From Pusillimonas sp044464525 (GTDB lineage Bacteria; Pseudomonadota; Gammaproteobacteria; Burkholderiales; Burkholderiaceae_B), in NCBI RefSeq assembly GCF_044464525.1, contig NZ_JBIQLE010000015.1, positions 1-64,000 on the forward strand: a stretch of DNA of 64,000 nt, given 5' to 3'. A program made the position numbers and the translations under genes. Below, one piece after another: positions 52,791 through 62,687 of this stretch. Numbering within the stretch: the first letter of the stretch is position 1; each line of letters opens with the position of its first letter. Below the pieces are notes generated by a model that saw nothing but the letters and a program-made list of their open reading frames with translations, had not been told where the DNA came from and made no database searches.

Positions 52791-53491
52791 CGCTGTGCTC
52801 CTTCAGAAGAATCAAGTTCACGGCTCCACGACAGGCCATTGACGTAAAGCCCCAGGGGGTTCTTGCGCAAACGCGCTTCGGTGCGCGGCGGCTGATGCAC
52901 GATGGACACCACCGCTGTCCAACGCTCCAGACCTGCGGATGCGCCATTGACGTAGCGGCGTTCTGTCCAGCGCACGTTGAAGGACGTGTCGCTCGCCCGC
53001 ACGACACTCGTGATCTGCACCGTCACGGACTCTTTGCCAATGCGGGTAAAGGGATCATTCACCCGTGCGTAGTCATTCAGCACAGCGGCCCCCTTGTCCG
53101 TGGTGTAGTCGTAGGCGTCCAGCCAGTTCTGGCGCACCACGACGGGGTCGATGGAGAGCGAGCGCACCAACGTGATGAAGCGGGCAATATGGTGGGCGGT
53201 TTGTGCATCGTTGGGCCGGTACGGCGAAGCCGCCTCCCCAACGGCCCGCACCTGGCCGGCGTTATCCACCTCCACGACATAGGGCGTGACGATGGACTGC
53301 ATCGAGCGCCACACCAGACCGCTGGCCATGAGCAGCGCCAACAACAGGCAGCCAAAGGCCATCAACCGCCAGTTCCTGGCCTGCACCCGCGCCGAGCCGA
53401 TACGGTCGTCCCAGACCTGGGCGGCGGATTGGTAAGGTGTGGCGGGTTGCGGAGATTCGGCATAACGCACCAGCGGTCGTTTGAAACGCAT
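52787..53491 (-). CDS. trbF: Conjugal transfer protein TrbF (VirB8 family)
   Basis: A 234-residue inner-membrane protein with one membrane span at about 35-58 (LMAFGCLLLALLMASGLVW) and a periplasmic VirB8 domain (WLDAYDYTTDKG, FNVRWTERRY). VirB8 proteins link the inner-membrane ATPases with the channel. It begins 11 nt after trbL and overlaps trbG by 4 nt. Confidence 0.94.
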   Translation of the reverse strand: MRFKRPLVRYAESPQPATPYQSAAQVWDDRIGSARVQARNWRLMAFGCLLLALLMASGLVWRSMQSIVTPYVVEVDNAGQVRAVGEAASPYRPNDAQTAHHIARFITLVRSLSIDPVVVRQNWLDAYDYTTDKGAAVLNDYARVNDPFTRIGKESVTVQITSVVRASDTSFNVRWTERRYVNGASAGLERWTAVVSIVHQPPRTEARLRKNPLGLYVNGLSWSRELDSSEGAQR

Positions 53492-53502
53492 GAGGGTTCC
53501 CC

Positions 53503-54753
53503 TTATGAATCGGAATCACGCAGGCTTGGGCCTTGGCCCGCGCCGCCGCCATCCCCACCGCGCAGCGCGTGGGCAGTGGTCGTGGCGGCTTGCGTCAGTT
53601 GTTGTCGGCGGTGCAGGCGCTTAGCCCATGCCGGTTGGGCAGGGGCGCTGGCTGTCTCGGTGGACGCTCCACCGGATGCGCTTGCCTCGGCACCAGAAGC
53701 AGGGGTTGCCCCCGCCGCTCCTTTAAGGCCACCACCCGCCGCTGCACCCGTCTGAAAAGCAGACCGGATGCTGCCCGCGCTCGAACCGATGGATCGAGCC
53801 GCGCCGGAAGCCATGCGGGCGGCGCCCGGAACCATGCGTGCCCCCGCCGCCACCGCCCCACCCACTCCCGTGGCGGCTGCACCGATGGCAACAGCAGTTC
53901 CAACCGCACCCACGGCGGCACCGGCCATGGAGCCTGCGCCCAACTGCGGGCCGCCGGAAACGAGCCCCGTCGCGATGCCCGGCCCGAAGATCCCCAACGC
54001 CAACAAAGAGAGCGACGCCAGCATGATGACCAGCGCATAGTCGACGGACGGCTCTTCGGGATGTACCTGGAACTCAGAAAACAAGCCGCTACCAATACCG
54101 ACAATCACAGCCAGCACCAGCACCTTGACGCCGGAGGACACCACATTGCCCAGTACCTTCTCGGCAAGAAATGAGGTCTTATTCCAGAGTGCAAAAGGCA
54201 CCAGCACGAAGCCGGCAAGCGTGGTCAGCTTGAACTCGATCAAGGTCACGAAAAGCTGAATCGCCAGCACGAAGAAACTCAGCACCACCACCATCCAGGC
54301 GAGAAACATCACCACGATTGGGTCGATATTGGTGAACACCTCGGGAAATCCTGCCATGTCGCCGATTTGTTCCAAAATGGGCGCGGCGGCATCAATACCA
54401 GTTTTCGCCAGCCGTCCCGGCTGCAAGAAGTTGCCCATCGTGAGCGACGAGCCTGAAGCGATCAGGCCCAGCCCAGCGAAAGAACGGAACAGGATGCCAG
54501 CCAGCACATTGAAGTTGCCGATGATGTAGGCAAATGCCCCGACATAAAGTACCTTGCGCAGCAGCTTGGCGATCACGTCGTCGCCCTGGCCACTGGCATG
54601 ATTCATCGCCCAGAACAGGCCGGCCAGCGTCATGTCGATCACGATGAGCGTAGCAGTGAGAAACGCCACATCGCCTTGCAGCAGCCCGAACCCCGAGTCG
54701 ATGTACTGCGCAAAGGTAGCGAGAAAACGGTCGATCACCGCCACGTCATTCAT
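53503..54753 (-). CDS. trbL: Conjugal transfer protein TrbL (VirB6 family)
   Basis: A 416-residue polytopic protein with about six hydrophobic segments in residues 25-260 and a long alanine/glycine-rich tail (about 265-400) of low complexity. VirB6-type proteins form part of the inner-membrane channel. The start is 16 nt after trbJ; no trbK homologue lies between them, unlike in RP4. Confidence 0.92.
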   Translation of the reverse strand: MNDVAVIDRFLATFAQYIDSGFGLLQGDVAFLTATLIVIDMTLAGLFWAMNHASGQGDDVIAKLLRKVLYVGAFAYIIGNFNVLAGILFRSFAGLGLIASGSSLTMGNFLQPGRLAKTGIDAAAPILEQIGDMAGFPEVFTNIDPIVVMFLAWMVVVLSFFVLAIQLFVTLIEFKLTTLAGFVLVPFALWNKTSFLAEKVLGNVVSSGVKVLVLAVIVGIGSGLFSEFQVHPEEPSVDYALVIMLASLSLLALGIFGPGIATGLVSGGPQLGAGSMAGAAVGAVGTAVAIGAAATGVGGAVAAGARMVPGAARMASGAARSIGSSAGSIRSAFQTGAAAGGGLKGAAGATPASGAEASASGGASTETASAPAQPAWAKRLHRRQQLTQAATTTAHALRGGDGGGAGQGPSLRDSDS

Positions 54754-54769
54754 GGTTCAAGCGCTCCGA

Positions 54770-55510
54770 TCAGTTGCCGTAGAAATTCACGGCTTGCGGC
54801 GTATACGGCGTGCCGCTGCCCTGAAAGCGCTGGCGCACTTCACGGGCGCGCTCGGTCGCCGCCGCCTGGCGTGCCAGCTCCAATGAGGCGGCGCGGCCCT
54901 GGGTGATCTGAAGCTGTTGCGCCTGGATGTCCTGCTTGGCCTGCAAGGCCAGAAGCTGGTTGGTCGCTTGCATAGCCTGCAACGCGCCTTGCGCCGACTG
55001 GCTTTGATTCACCAGATCGGCCAGCGTGCTTTCATCGTCGCGCAGGTTCTGCGAGGCTTGGGCCTGCACCCGCATGGCGGTATGCAGGCCATTCAACGTA
55101 TTCTTCCAGCGCTCACGGGCATCCTGAGCCATGCTGTCGCCGCTCACAGTGGCGGCATACTGGTCGGGATACAAGCGCGCAAACTCCTGATCCATATTCG
55201 CCACCTCGTAACTGAGCCCTTGCGCCTCGCCGATCAGGCGCTCGGTGGCGGCAAGCGTGGTGCGCAGACGGTTGACGACATTGAAATCCAGGCTCGCCAG
55301 ATTGCGGGCCTGATTCATCAACATCTGGGCCTCGTTCTGAAGCTGGTTGATCTGGTTGTTGATCTGCTGCAGTGTACGAACGGCGGTCAGCGTGTTCTGC
55401 GTATAGTTGGATGGGTCAAAGACCGTTTTCCAGGCCCAAGCGGGCGAAGCGGTGAGTAATGACGCCGAAAGAACGGCAGCAAGCGATACAGATAGCATGC
55501 GAGTTTTCAT
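54770..55510 (-). CDS. trbJ: Conjugal transfer protein TrbJ (VirB5 family)
   Basis: A 246-residue exported protein with a clear signal peptide (cleavage near SPAWA-W, residue 26) and a mostly helical, glutamine-rich body (LQQINNQINQLQNEAQML). TrbJ is a minor pilus or mating-pair component and has also been implicated in entry exclusion with TrbK. It overlaps trbE by 4 nt. Confidence 0.93.
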   Translation of the reverse strand: MKTRMLSVSLAAVLSASLLTASPAWAWKTVFDPSNYTQNTLTAVRTLQQINNQINQLQNEAQMLMNQARNLASLDFNVVNRLRTTLAATERLIGEAQGLSYEVANMDQEFARLYPDQYAATVSGDSMAQDARERWKNTLNGLHTAMRVQAQASQNLRDDESTLADLVNQSQSAQGALQAMQATNQLLALQAKQDIQAQQLQITQGRAASLELARQAAATERAREVRQRFQGSGTPYTPQAVNFYGN

Positions 55511-57966
55511 AGCAGATTCTCCTGTAGGTGAGAAGCAACGGCAGTGACTGAAGGTGCGAAGCCGGGAAACTCGGGCAACAGGTTGGCGGCCCAGTCCAGA
55601 CCGCGATGGCGCAACCAGGCATCCGCAAAGCCAGGTACGCCGGCGTCCAGCAGGATGCGGTCGATGTCGCGCTGATCCTGCGGGGTGGATGCCCCCGCAA
55701 AGGCCAGCGTGGCCGGCCCGAGGTCAAGATCGAACAGGCGGTTGCCCAGACGCGACTGGTAGTAGTAGTCGCGCTTGGGTTGGGCGGTGGCCACAATCTC
55801 GATCTGTCGGGTGTTCAGGCCGAAGCCTTCATAGATCGTGCGAATCTGCGGCTCCGTTGCCTGCGGGTTGGGCAAGAAGATGCGGCTCGCGCAGCTTTCG
55901 ATAATCGCTGGCGCAATGCTCGAATCCTTGATGTCGGCCAGCGACTGCGTAGCAAAGATCACCGAGACATTTTTCTTGCGCAGGGTCTTCAACCACTGAC
56001 GGATACGGGCGGCAAAAGACGGTTCATCCAAAAACAGCCATGCCTCATCCAGAATCAGAAGGGTTGGCGCGCCATCAAAGCGTTCGTCAAACCTTGCGAA
56101 CAGATAGCGCAGCACCGCCTGCACGGCGGCGGGGCTGTGCATCAGCTCTTCCATCTCGAAGCCCTGCACGTCAGCCATACCCAGCCGGTCATGGTCAGCG
56201 TCCAGCAACTTGCCGTGCGCACCGCCCAGCACATAGGGCGCAAGCGCCTGGCGCAGCGTGTTCGATTGCAGCAGTACGGAAAAGCCCGTCAACGTGCGCT
56301 GCTCCACCGGCGCACCCGCCAGACTCCCCAGCGCCGACCAGATGGCAGCCTTGTCGTCGGGGCTGACGGCCATACCTTCGTGCAGCAAGCGGCCCTCAAT
56401 CCATTCCGCCGCCCAGGTGCGGTAGCCTTCATGGTCGATGCGTGCCAGCGGCTGAAAGGCGATCTCGCCATCATTGCCAAGGTCATAGTGCTCGCCCGCC
56501 AGACCTAAAATGGTGGCGCGCATCGAGCGGCCCATGTCAAAAGCGAAGATGCGCGAACCGGGATACCGGCGAAATTGCTTGGCCAGGACGGCCAGCAATA
56601 CCGACTTGCCCATGCCAGTCGGCCCGGCAACCAGGGTATGGCCCACATCGCCAATATGCGTCACCAGCCGGAATGGCGTCGCGCCTTCTGTGCGCGTGAC
56701 AATGAGCGGCGGCCCATCCAGATGCTCATTTTTCTGTGGCCCGGCCCACACCGCAGACACTGGCATCATATGGGCCAGATTCAATGTAGACACAATGGGT
56801 TGCCGCACGTTGGCATAGGCATTGCCGGGAATGGAGGACAACCAGGCATCCACAGCGTTCAAGGTCTCGGGAATCGTCACAAAGCCCCTGCCCTGAATGA
56901 CGCGCTCAATCATGCGCAGTTTTTCATCGGCCACGGCGGGGTCGGTGTCCAGCACCGCCACGGTGGTAGTGACATACCCGAAGGCAACTTGGTCGCTGCC
57001 CAACTCCTGCAAGGCGGCGTCCGCATCGGCGGCCTTGTTGCTGGCATCGGTATCAACCAGCGGTGACTCCTGCTGGAAAATCGTTTCCCGGAGCAGCGCC
57101 ACAACGTTCTTGCGCTTGGCGAACCATTGACGGCGTAGGCGGCGCAGCTCCTTTTCCGCCTCGGCTTTGTCCATACAGATAAAGCGCGTACTCCAGCGAT
57201 AAGCAAAGCCAAGCCGGTTCAGGTCATCCAAAATGCCCGGCCAGGTGGAAGTCGGAAAGCCTCGCACCGACACCACCCGCATATGCGCATCACCCAGCGT
57301 CGGAGCCAGCCCACCCACCAACGCGGAGTCAGTCAGTAGTGCATCAAGGTGAAACGGAACTTCCGGTACGCCGATGCGGTAACGCCGTGTCGAGATGGTG
57401 GAATGCAGGTAGGTCAGCGTCTGGCCGTCACCCAGCCAGGAAATTTCCGGCATCACACCATCGAGCAGATCAAAGACGCGATCCGTTTCCGCTACGAAGG
57501 CAGCCAGCCGTTCGCGCCAGTCCACCCCTTCTGCCGGACGATTCTCATAGAGCATTCCCGCTGCGCGGGCGCGGGATTCCTCGGGCGGGAGAAACACGAG
57601 CGTCAGGTGATAGGCGCTCTCGAAGTGATGCCCGGCCTCTTCGAAGGCAGCACGGCGCTCCTGATCGACCAGCCAGGACAGGCTTTCAGGAAAGTCCGAA
57701 TGGGGATAGTCTGCCGCTGGACGACGCTCGGCCTCGATAAAAAGCGCCCAGCCCGACCCCAGACGGCGCAACGCATTATTCAAGCGGGCAGAAGTCGCGA
57801 TCAGCTCACCTTGGGTGGCGCTATCCAGATCCGGCCCGCGAAAGCATGACGTGCGCTGAAATGATCCATCCTTGTTCAGCACCACACCGGGCGCGATCAA
57901 TCCGGCCCAGGGCAGCCAGTCGGCGAGCAATGCGGGGCGCTGACGATATTCGGCAAGGTTCAGCAT
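55507..57966 (-). CDS. trbE: Conjugal transfer ATPase TrbE (VirB4 family)
   Basis: An 819-residue ATPase of the type IV secretion machine. It has the CagE/VirB4 N-terminal region (to about 400), Walker A GPTGMGKS with Lys454, and Walker B in LLILDEAWLFLD. It energises pilus assembly and substrate transfer. It starts 12 nt after trbD and overlaps trbJ by 4 nt. Confidence 0.96.
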   Translation of the reverse strand: MLNLAEYRQRPALLADWLPWAGLIAPGVVLNKDGSFQRTSCFRGPDLDSATQGELIATSARLNNALRRLGSGWALFIEAERRPAADYPHSDFPESLSWLVDQERRAAFEEAGHHFESAYHLTLVFLPPEESRARAAGMLYENRPAEGVDWRERLAAFVAETDRVFDLLDGVMPEISWLGDGQTLTYLHSTISTRRYRIGVPEVPFHLDALLTDSALVGGLAPTLGDAHMRVVSVRGFPTSTWPGILDDLNRLGFAYRWSTRFICMDKAEAEKELRRLRRQWFAKRKNVVALLRETIFQQESPLVDTDASNKAADADAALQELGSDQVAFGYVTTTVAVLDTDPAVADEKLRMIERVIQGRGFVTIPETLNAVDAWLSSIPGNAYANVRQPIVSTLNLAHMMPVSAVWAGPQKNEHLDGPPLIVTRTEGATPFRLVTHIGDVGHTLVAGPTGMGKSVLLAVLAKQFRRYPGSRIFAFDMGRSMRATILGLAGEHYDLGNDGEIAFQPLARIDHEGYRTWAAEWIEGRLLHEGMAVSPDDKAAIWSALGSLAGAPVEQRTLTGFSVLLQSNTLRQALAPYVLGGAHGKLLDADHDRLGMADVQGFEMEELMHSPAAVQAVLRYLFARFDERFDGAPTLLILDEAWLFLDEPSFAARIRQWLKTLRKKNVSVIFATQSLADIKDSSIAPAIIESCASRIFLPNPQATEPQIRTIYEGFGLNTRQIEIVATAQPKRDYYYQSRLGNRLFDLDLGPATLAFAGASTPQDQRDIDRILLDAGVPGFADAWLRHRGLDWAANLLPEFPGFAPSVTAVASHLQENLL

Positions 57967-57978
57967 GGCATCATCTCC

Positions 57979-58263
57979 TCACACATCCAACAGCGTTTTA
58001 TGTTTGATGTGGCGGGCAAAAACCTGCATGAACTGCGGGTCAACACGCGCGCCCCATACCGCCAGGGAATGGCCAACGATCCAGAGCACCACACCTGGAA
58101 TCCATAGTTGCAAGCCCAGCCCCACGGCAGCGGCCAGCGTGCCGTTTGCAATCGCCACGGTGCGCGGTGCGCCGCCCAGCAGAATCGGCTCGGTCAGCGA
58201 CCGGTGCAGCGGAATTTCAAAGCCCGGGGCGAAGCTGGGCGCGCCTTCGGTGTTGGCACTCAT
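57979..58263 (-). CDS. trbD: Conjugal transfer protein TrbD (VirB3 family)
   Basis: A 94-residue membrane protein with two hydrophobic spans (about 31-73) after the conserved IPLHRSLTEPILLGGAPR motif of VirB3/TrbD. It helps assemble pilin with VirB4. It overlaps trbC by 4 nt. Confidence 0.93.
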   Translation of the reverse strand: MSANTEGAPSFAPGFEIPLHRSLTEPILLGGAPRTVAIANGTLAAAVGLGLQLWIPGVVLWIVGHSLAVWGARVDPQFMQVFARHIKHKTLLDV

Positions 58264-58634
58264 ACGACGGCCCCGCCCGAGAAGGAAAAGAATGACAGGA
58301 AGAACGAGGACGCGGCAAACGCAATCGACAGGCCAAAGACAATCTGAATCAGCTTGCGAAAGCCCCCACTGGTGTCGCCAAAGGCCAGCGCCAGCCCCGT
58401 GGCGATAATGATGATGACTGCGACGATGCGCGCCACCGGCCCCTGGATGGATTCGAGGATGGATTGCAGCGGCCCTTCCCAGGGCATGGAGGAACCGGCA
58501 GCCTGGGCCGCACCGGCTAGAAGCATCAACATCGCGGCCAGCAACAGCCCTTGCGCCTCAGGACGGACAAGCTGGCGCAAGCGGATGACGTTGAAAAGCG
58601 GAACCGCAGAAATACGGAAAGCAACAGGCGTCAT
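58260..58634 (-). CDS. trbC: Conjugal transfer pilin TrbC (VirB2 family)
   Basis: A 124-residue pre-pilin with a long leader ending near AAQAAGSSMPWE (residues 43-54), then two hydrophobic helices (IVAVIIIIATGLALAFG and LIQIVFGLSIAFAASSF) that make the mature pilus subunit. It overlaps trbB by 4 nt and trbD by 4 nt. Confidence 0.93.
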   Translation of the reverse strand: MTPVAFRISAVPLFNVIRLRQLVRPEAQGLLLAAMLMLLAGAAQAAGSSMPWEGPLQSILESIQGPVARIVAVIIIIATGLALAFGDTSGGFRKLIQIVFGLSIAFAASSFFLSFFSFSGGAVV

Positions 58635-59677
58635 GACAGTTCTCCAGACAGATCAGGGGATGGTGAAGAAGGCGACGATGGCTCGGGAAATGGCGACGGT
58701 TCAGGAAAAGGAACTTGGAGCGCATCGGCCAGTTGGTAGCCCGTGCCGTCAAAACCGACCACGCGAGCAATGCTCTCGATACGGCGCTTGCGTCCGCGAC
58801 CAGCGATGTAGATGACGACATTGACCGCCTCGGCGATCAGAGCGCGCGGTGGGTTCACCGCCACTTCCAGAATCAGTTGCTCCAGGCGTAAGAGCGCACC
58901 CACGGCGGAACCGGCATGAATAGTGGCGATGCCGCCCGGGTGGCCTGTGCCCCAGACCTTGATGAGATCCAGCGCTTCGCCGCCGCGCACCTCACCGACC
59001 ACCACACGGTCGGGGCGTAGCCGCATCGTGGCGCGCACGAGTTCCTGCATCGTGACCACACCCATGCGTGTGCGCAGCGGCACATGATCGTTTGCCGTGC
59101 ATTGCAGCTCCACCGTGTCTTCGAGCACCAGCACACGGTCGCCCGTAGCGGCGATTTCAGCGAGCAAAGCATTGGCAAGTGTGGTCTTACCCGTGCTGGT
59201 GCCACCCGCGATCAGGATATTCAGCCGCCCACGGACCGCTCTCACCAGAAAGTCGGCTTGCGCCGTGCTCATCATGCCGTCGGCGATGTAACGGTCCAGC
59301 GGAATCACGCCCACGGCGCGCTTGCGCAGCGCGAAGGCCGGGCCGGGCGCGGCGGGCGGCAAGATACCCTCGAAGCGTTCGCCGGTTTCGGGCAGTTCGG
59401 CGGTCAGAAGCGGCTGGCCGCGATGCACTTCCGCGCCAACATGCGCAGCGACCAGGCGGATAATCCGCTCGCCATCCGCTTCAGACAGTTCCAGGCCCAG
59501 CGGCGCCCGGCCGGTGGAGAGACGATCCACCCAGAGCGAGCGGTCGGGGTTAAGCATGATTTCCACTACGTCGGGGTCTTCCAGCGCCTCGGCGATCACC
59601 GGCCCCATCGCGGTGCGCAACATCTGAATGCGGCGATCCAGCGCGACGGCAATTGATGATTTCGGAACGGCACTCAT
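58631..59677 (-). CDS. trbB: Conjugal transfer ATPase TrbB (VirB11 family)
   Basis: A 348-residue hexameric secretion ATPase. Walker A is GGTSTGKT (158-165), and the His-box/Walker B region reads RPDRVVVGEVRGGEALDLIKVWGTGHPGGIATIHA in adjoining segments. The C-terminal tail is rich in Pro, Ser and Glu. It overlaps the RHH-regulator gene by 4 nt and trbC by 4 nt. Confidence 0.95.
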   Translation of the reverse strand: MSAVPKSSIAVALDRRIQMLRTAMGPVIAEALEDPDVVEIMLNPDRSLWVDRLSTGRAPLGLELSEADGERIIRLVAAHVGAEVHRGQPLLTAELPETGERFEGILPPAAPGPAFALRKRAVGVIPLDRYIADGMMSTAQADFLVRAVRGRLNILIAGGTSTGKTTLANALLAEIAATGDRVLVLEDTVELQCTANDHVPLRTRMGVVTMQELVRATMRLRPDRVVVGEVRGGEALDLIKVWGTGHPGGIATIHAGSAVGALLRLEQLILEVAVNPPRALIAEAVNVVIYIAGRGRKRRIESIARVVGFDGTGYQLADALQVPFPEPSPFPEPSSPSSPSPDLSGELS

Positions 59678-60138
59678 GACACGCGCTCCTGCTGCTCGAA
59701 CGCGGTCGTAGTGTCATCCAGGCGCACAGGGTCGGGGTGCAGTTCCTCCACTACATCGCGCACCAGACTGCGACCGCGCATCAGGTGGCGGCCAAGCTGT
59801 TCGACGAATTGCTCAAAGCGCGCCTTGCCCTGGGCGCGAGCCGCATCCTGATGGGCTTCGGGAACCGGCGTGCTGACGGTCAGGTAGTAACGCACGAACA
59901 GCGCCAGTGTTTCGATCTGGATGTTTTGGTCACGCTCCAGCCGCTCAAACTGGCGAGATAGCCGATCCAGTCGCTTGGCCATCGCCGCTTCGCGCTGGTC
60001 GCCGGCATCGGGCGAAAGCCAGGACGCCAGCGCCGCCGCCACGATGGATGACTTGGATACGCCTTTCTTGGCGGCCAGCTCATCCAGGCGCTTGGCGTGT
60101 TCGGGATGGATAAAGAGGTTCAGGCGGTAGCGGCTCAT
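59674..60138 (-). CDS. CopG-type ribbon-helix-helix regulator of the transfer operon
   Basis: A 154-residue protein with an N-terminal ribbon-helix-helix domain (MSRYRLNLFIHPEHAKRLDELAAKK, SKSSIVAAAL) and a helical, charged C-terminal part. It sits between traG and trbB in Tn4371-type elements and overlaps both by 4 nt. It probably binds DNA and represses or tunes transfer genes; this is inference from the fold and position. Confidence 0.88.
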   Translation of the reverse strand: MSRYRLNLFIHPEHAKRLDELAAKKGVSKSSIVAAALASWLSPDAGDQREAAMAKRLDRLSRQFERLERDQNIQIETLALFVRYYLTVSTPVPEAHQDAARAQGKARFEQFVEQLGRHLMRGRSLVRDVVEELHPDPVRLDDTTTAFEQQERVS

Positions 60139-62135
60139 AGCTGGATTCCGTCATCAGGGTCGAGGGCAGCCATGCGCGCCACGCGCTGCATGGCGGGGTC
60201 AAGCTGGCTGGGAAGCATGGGTGACAGGTCGTCGTCATCAAGCAGCGACAAGTCGCTGACCGGGTATTGGGGTTCGGGACTGTAGGCGGTGGCCTCTGAT
60301 AGCTCTGGCTGTTGACGCGGGCCACCGTCGTCGGCTGTGCCGGCCATGTCGTCACTGTCTATCGACGCGGGAGCAGCGGGAACAGCCGGAATCACAAGAC
60401 CGCTCCAATCATCAGGGCGAGCCGGCGGCGCATCCGCGTAGCGCTCGGCGGCCAGCGCAGGCGGCGGCAGTACGCGATAGGAGAAATTGGTATCCGCGTA
60501 ATAGCGCAGCTTCTTGGCCTTGATGGGCGCGACACTGGAAACCATCACCACTGCTTCATCCGGCGGAAGCTGCATGACCTCGCCCGGTGTCAGCAGTGGC
60601 CGGGCTGTTTCCTGGCGCGACACCATCAGGTGTCCAAGCCAGGGGGCCAGTCGATGCCCGGCATAGTTGCGCTGGGCGCGAAGTTCCGTGGCCGTACCCA
60701 ATGTCTCGGAAATCCGCTTGGCGGTGCGCTCATCGTTGGTGGCGAACGTCACGCGCACATGGCAGTTGTCCAGAATCGAATGGTTCTGGCCGTAGGCTTT
60801 GTCGATCTGGTTCAGCGACTGCGCAATCAGAAAGCTGCGAATACCGTAGCCCGCCATGAAGGCCAGCGCCGTCTCGAAGAAGTCCAGACGGCCCAGCGCC
60901 GGAAACTCATCAAGCATCAGCAGCAGCTTGTGGCGACGCTCAATGCCATCGGAACCGTCGAGCGATTCAGTGAGCCGCCGCCCGATCTGATTGAGAATCA
61001 GGCGAATCAGCGGTTTGGTTCGTGAAATATCCGAGGGCGGCACCACCAGATACAGCGATACTGGATGCTCTGACGCAATCAGGTCGGCGATACGCCAATC
61101 GCAGCGCGAGGTGACTTCGGCCACCGTAGGGTCGCGGTACAGCCCGAGGAACGACATGGCGGTGGACAAAACGCCCGAACGCTCGTTATCCGATTTATTC
61201 AGCACTTCTCTTGCGGCGGACGCCACCACCGGATGCGTCGCATCCCCCAGATGCGCAGTCGTCATCATGCGATGCAGCGTCAGCTCGAAGGGACACGCCG
61301 GATCGGACAGAAAGTTCGCCACACCGCGCAGCGTTTTGTCTTCGCCCGCATAGAGCACATGCAGGATGGCACCCACCAGCAGCGCGTGACTGGTTTTCTC
61401 CCAGTGGTTGCGGCGTTCCAGCGCGCCTTCCGGGTCAACCAGAATGTCGGCGATGTTCTGCACGTCTCGCACTTCATGCTCGCCCCTGCGCACTTCCAGC
61501 AACGGGTTGTAGCCGGCGGACTTCCCATCGGTGGGGTTGAACAGCAAGCAGTGAGAAAAGCGCGCACGCCAGCCAGCGGTGATCTGCCAGTTCTCGCCCT
61601 TGATGTCATGGATGACGGCAGACGCAGGCCAGGACAGCAAGGTCGGCACCACCAAGCCCACGCCCTTGCCCGAACGGGTGGGCGCGAAGGCCAGCACGTG
61701 TTCCGGCCCTTCATGGCGCAGGTATTGTTCGTCATGCAGCCCCAGGAAGAGGCCGGTAGGCTGATTCAGTCCGGCCTTACGGATGTCGGTGGCGTCTGCC
61801 CAGCGTGCTGAACCGTAGGTCGTCACCAGCCGCGCCTGACGCGAACGCCAGATCGACATACCGATGGCGACCACGACTGCAATAAGACCGCTGCCGCCAG
61901 CGATCATGCCGCCCGCGTTGAACACCTCGGGGGCATAGGCGTCGAAGAAGAACCACCACTCGAACAGTCGCCAGGGGTGATAGACCGGTGTGCCGTAGAA
62001 GTCGAACCAGGGCAAGCCCAGGCGTAGCTGATAACCCAGGGCGGCGGCTGTCCATTGTGTGGCGCTCCACACGCCAGCGATCACAATGCCGAATACGACG
62101 GCGATCTGCCCGAACAACACGTTCGTCCCTTGCAT
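60135..62135 (-). CDS. traG: Type IV coupling protein TraG (VirD4 family)
   Basis: A 666-residue ATPase that brings the relaxase-DNA complex to the secretion channel. It has two or three N-terminal membrane spans (about 8-32 and 73-96), Walker A APTRSGKG (151-158), Walker B LLLMLDEFPALG near 415-430, and the coupling-protein motifs SLNQIDKAYG and HVRVTFATND. The C-terminal 120 residues are acidic and proline-rich. It is the first gene of the visible transfer operon and overlaps the RHH gene by 4 nt. Confidence 0.95.
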   Translation of the reverse strand: MQGTNVLFGQIAVVFGIVIAGVWSATQWTAAALGYQLRLGLPWFDFYGTPVYHPWRLFEWWFFFDAYAPEVFNAGGMIAGGSGLIAVVVAIGMSIWRSRQARLVTTYGSARWADATDIRKAGLNQPTGLFLGLHDEQYLRHEGPEHVLAFAPTRSGKGVGLVVPTLLSWPASAVIHDIKGENWQITAGWRARFSHCLLFNPTDGKSAGYNPLLEVRRGEHEVRDVQNIADILVDPEGALERRNHWEKTSHALLVGAILHVLYAGEDKTLRGVANFLSDPACPFELTLHRMMTTAHLGDATHPVVASAAREVLNKSDNERSGVLSTAMSFLGLYRDPTVAEVTSRCDWRIADLIASEHPVSLYLVVPPSDISRTKPLIRLILNQIGRRLTESLDGSDGIERRHKLLLMLDEFPALGRLDFFETALAFMAGYGIRSFLIAQSLNQIDKAYGQNHSILDNCHVRVTFATNDERTAKRISETLGTATELRAQRNYAGHRLAPWLGHLMVSRQETARPLLTPGEVMQLPPDEAVVMVSSVAPIKAKKLRYYADTNFSYRVLPPPALAAERYADAPPARPDDWSGLVIPAVPAAPASIDSDDMAGTADDGGPRQQPELSEATAYSPEPQYPVSDLSLLDDDDLSPMLPSQLDPAMQRVARMAALDPDDGIQL

Positions 62136-62368
62136 ACCCCGGCCTCCGATTTCTCCTGACCTATATCCTGTTCAAAAGCGGCACAAACCTGTGCCTGCCT
62201 CATGAGAATCGGTGCTGGGGCAGTGCCGGTCAAAGACCGTTATCGGGACAATGCTGATGAAAAAAACATCAATTCATACCAGAGCGAACACGACAAAAAC
62301 GCCGCAAGCGTGGGCGCGCTGCGGCGTGTCGGGAAAGAAAAACGGAATCTGTCGGGAAATGCCGACGA

Positions 62369-62641
62369 TCAGAACTTCGGTGGCGTCTCGGAGGGGGTGT
62401 AAGGCACTGTGCCGTCGCCATAGAAGCGTTTGCGCGTAGTTTCGGCAACCCGGTCACAAAGGACATCACCCAGGCTGACGCGATCTGTCTTGCACTGCTG
62501 ACGTAGCTCTTTCAACCGTTCAGGATTCGCCGCTAGCGACTCTACAGTCTCCGTAGTGACGGCGGTGGGCGGTGTTGGCCGATCACAAGCCGCCAGCAGC
62601 AGCATCGTCGGTAAAAACATAATAATCTTTATTTGTTTCAA
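62369..62641 (-). CDS. EexN/TrbK-type lipoprotein (candidate entry exclusion), TTG start
   Basis: Starting at the TTG at 62641, the product is MKQIKIIMFLPTMLLLAACD..., 90 residues with a proper lipoprotein signal and lipobox LAAC (Cys19). The ATG at 62620 would remove the positive charges of the signal, so TTG is preferred. The body (ESLAANPERLKELRQQCKTDR, LCDRVAETTRKRFYG) has the Asn-Pro-Glu-Arg and two-cysteine pattern of EexN/TrbK-like exclusion lipoproteins of conjugative elements. It is separated from traG by 233 bp. Confidence 0.75.
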   Translation of the reverse strand: MKQIKIIMFLPTMLLLAACDRPTPPTAVTTETVESLAANPERLKELRQQCKTDRVSLGDVLCDRVAETTRKRFYGDGTVPYTPSETPPKF

Positions 62642-62687
62642 GGCCTGACCACCCACGAAATGTATAAATTGAGATAAATACCGATTT

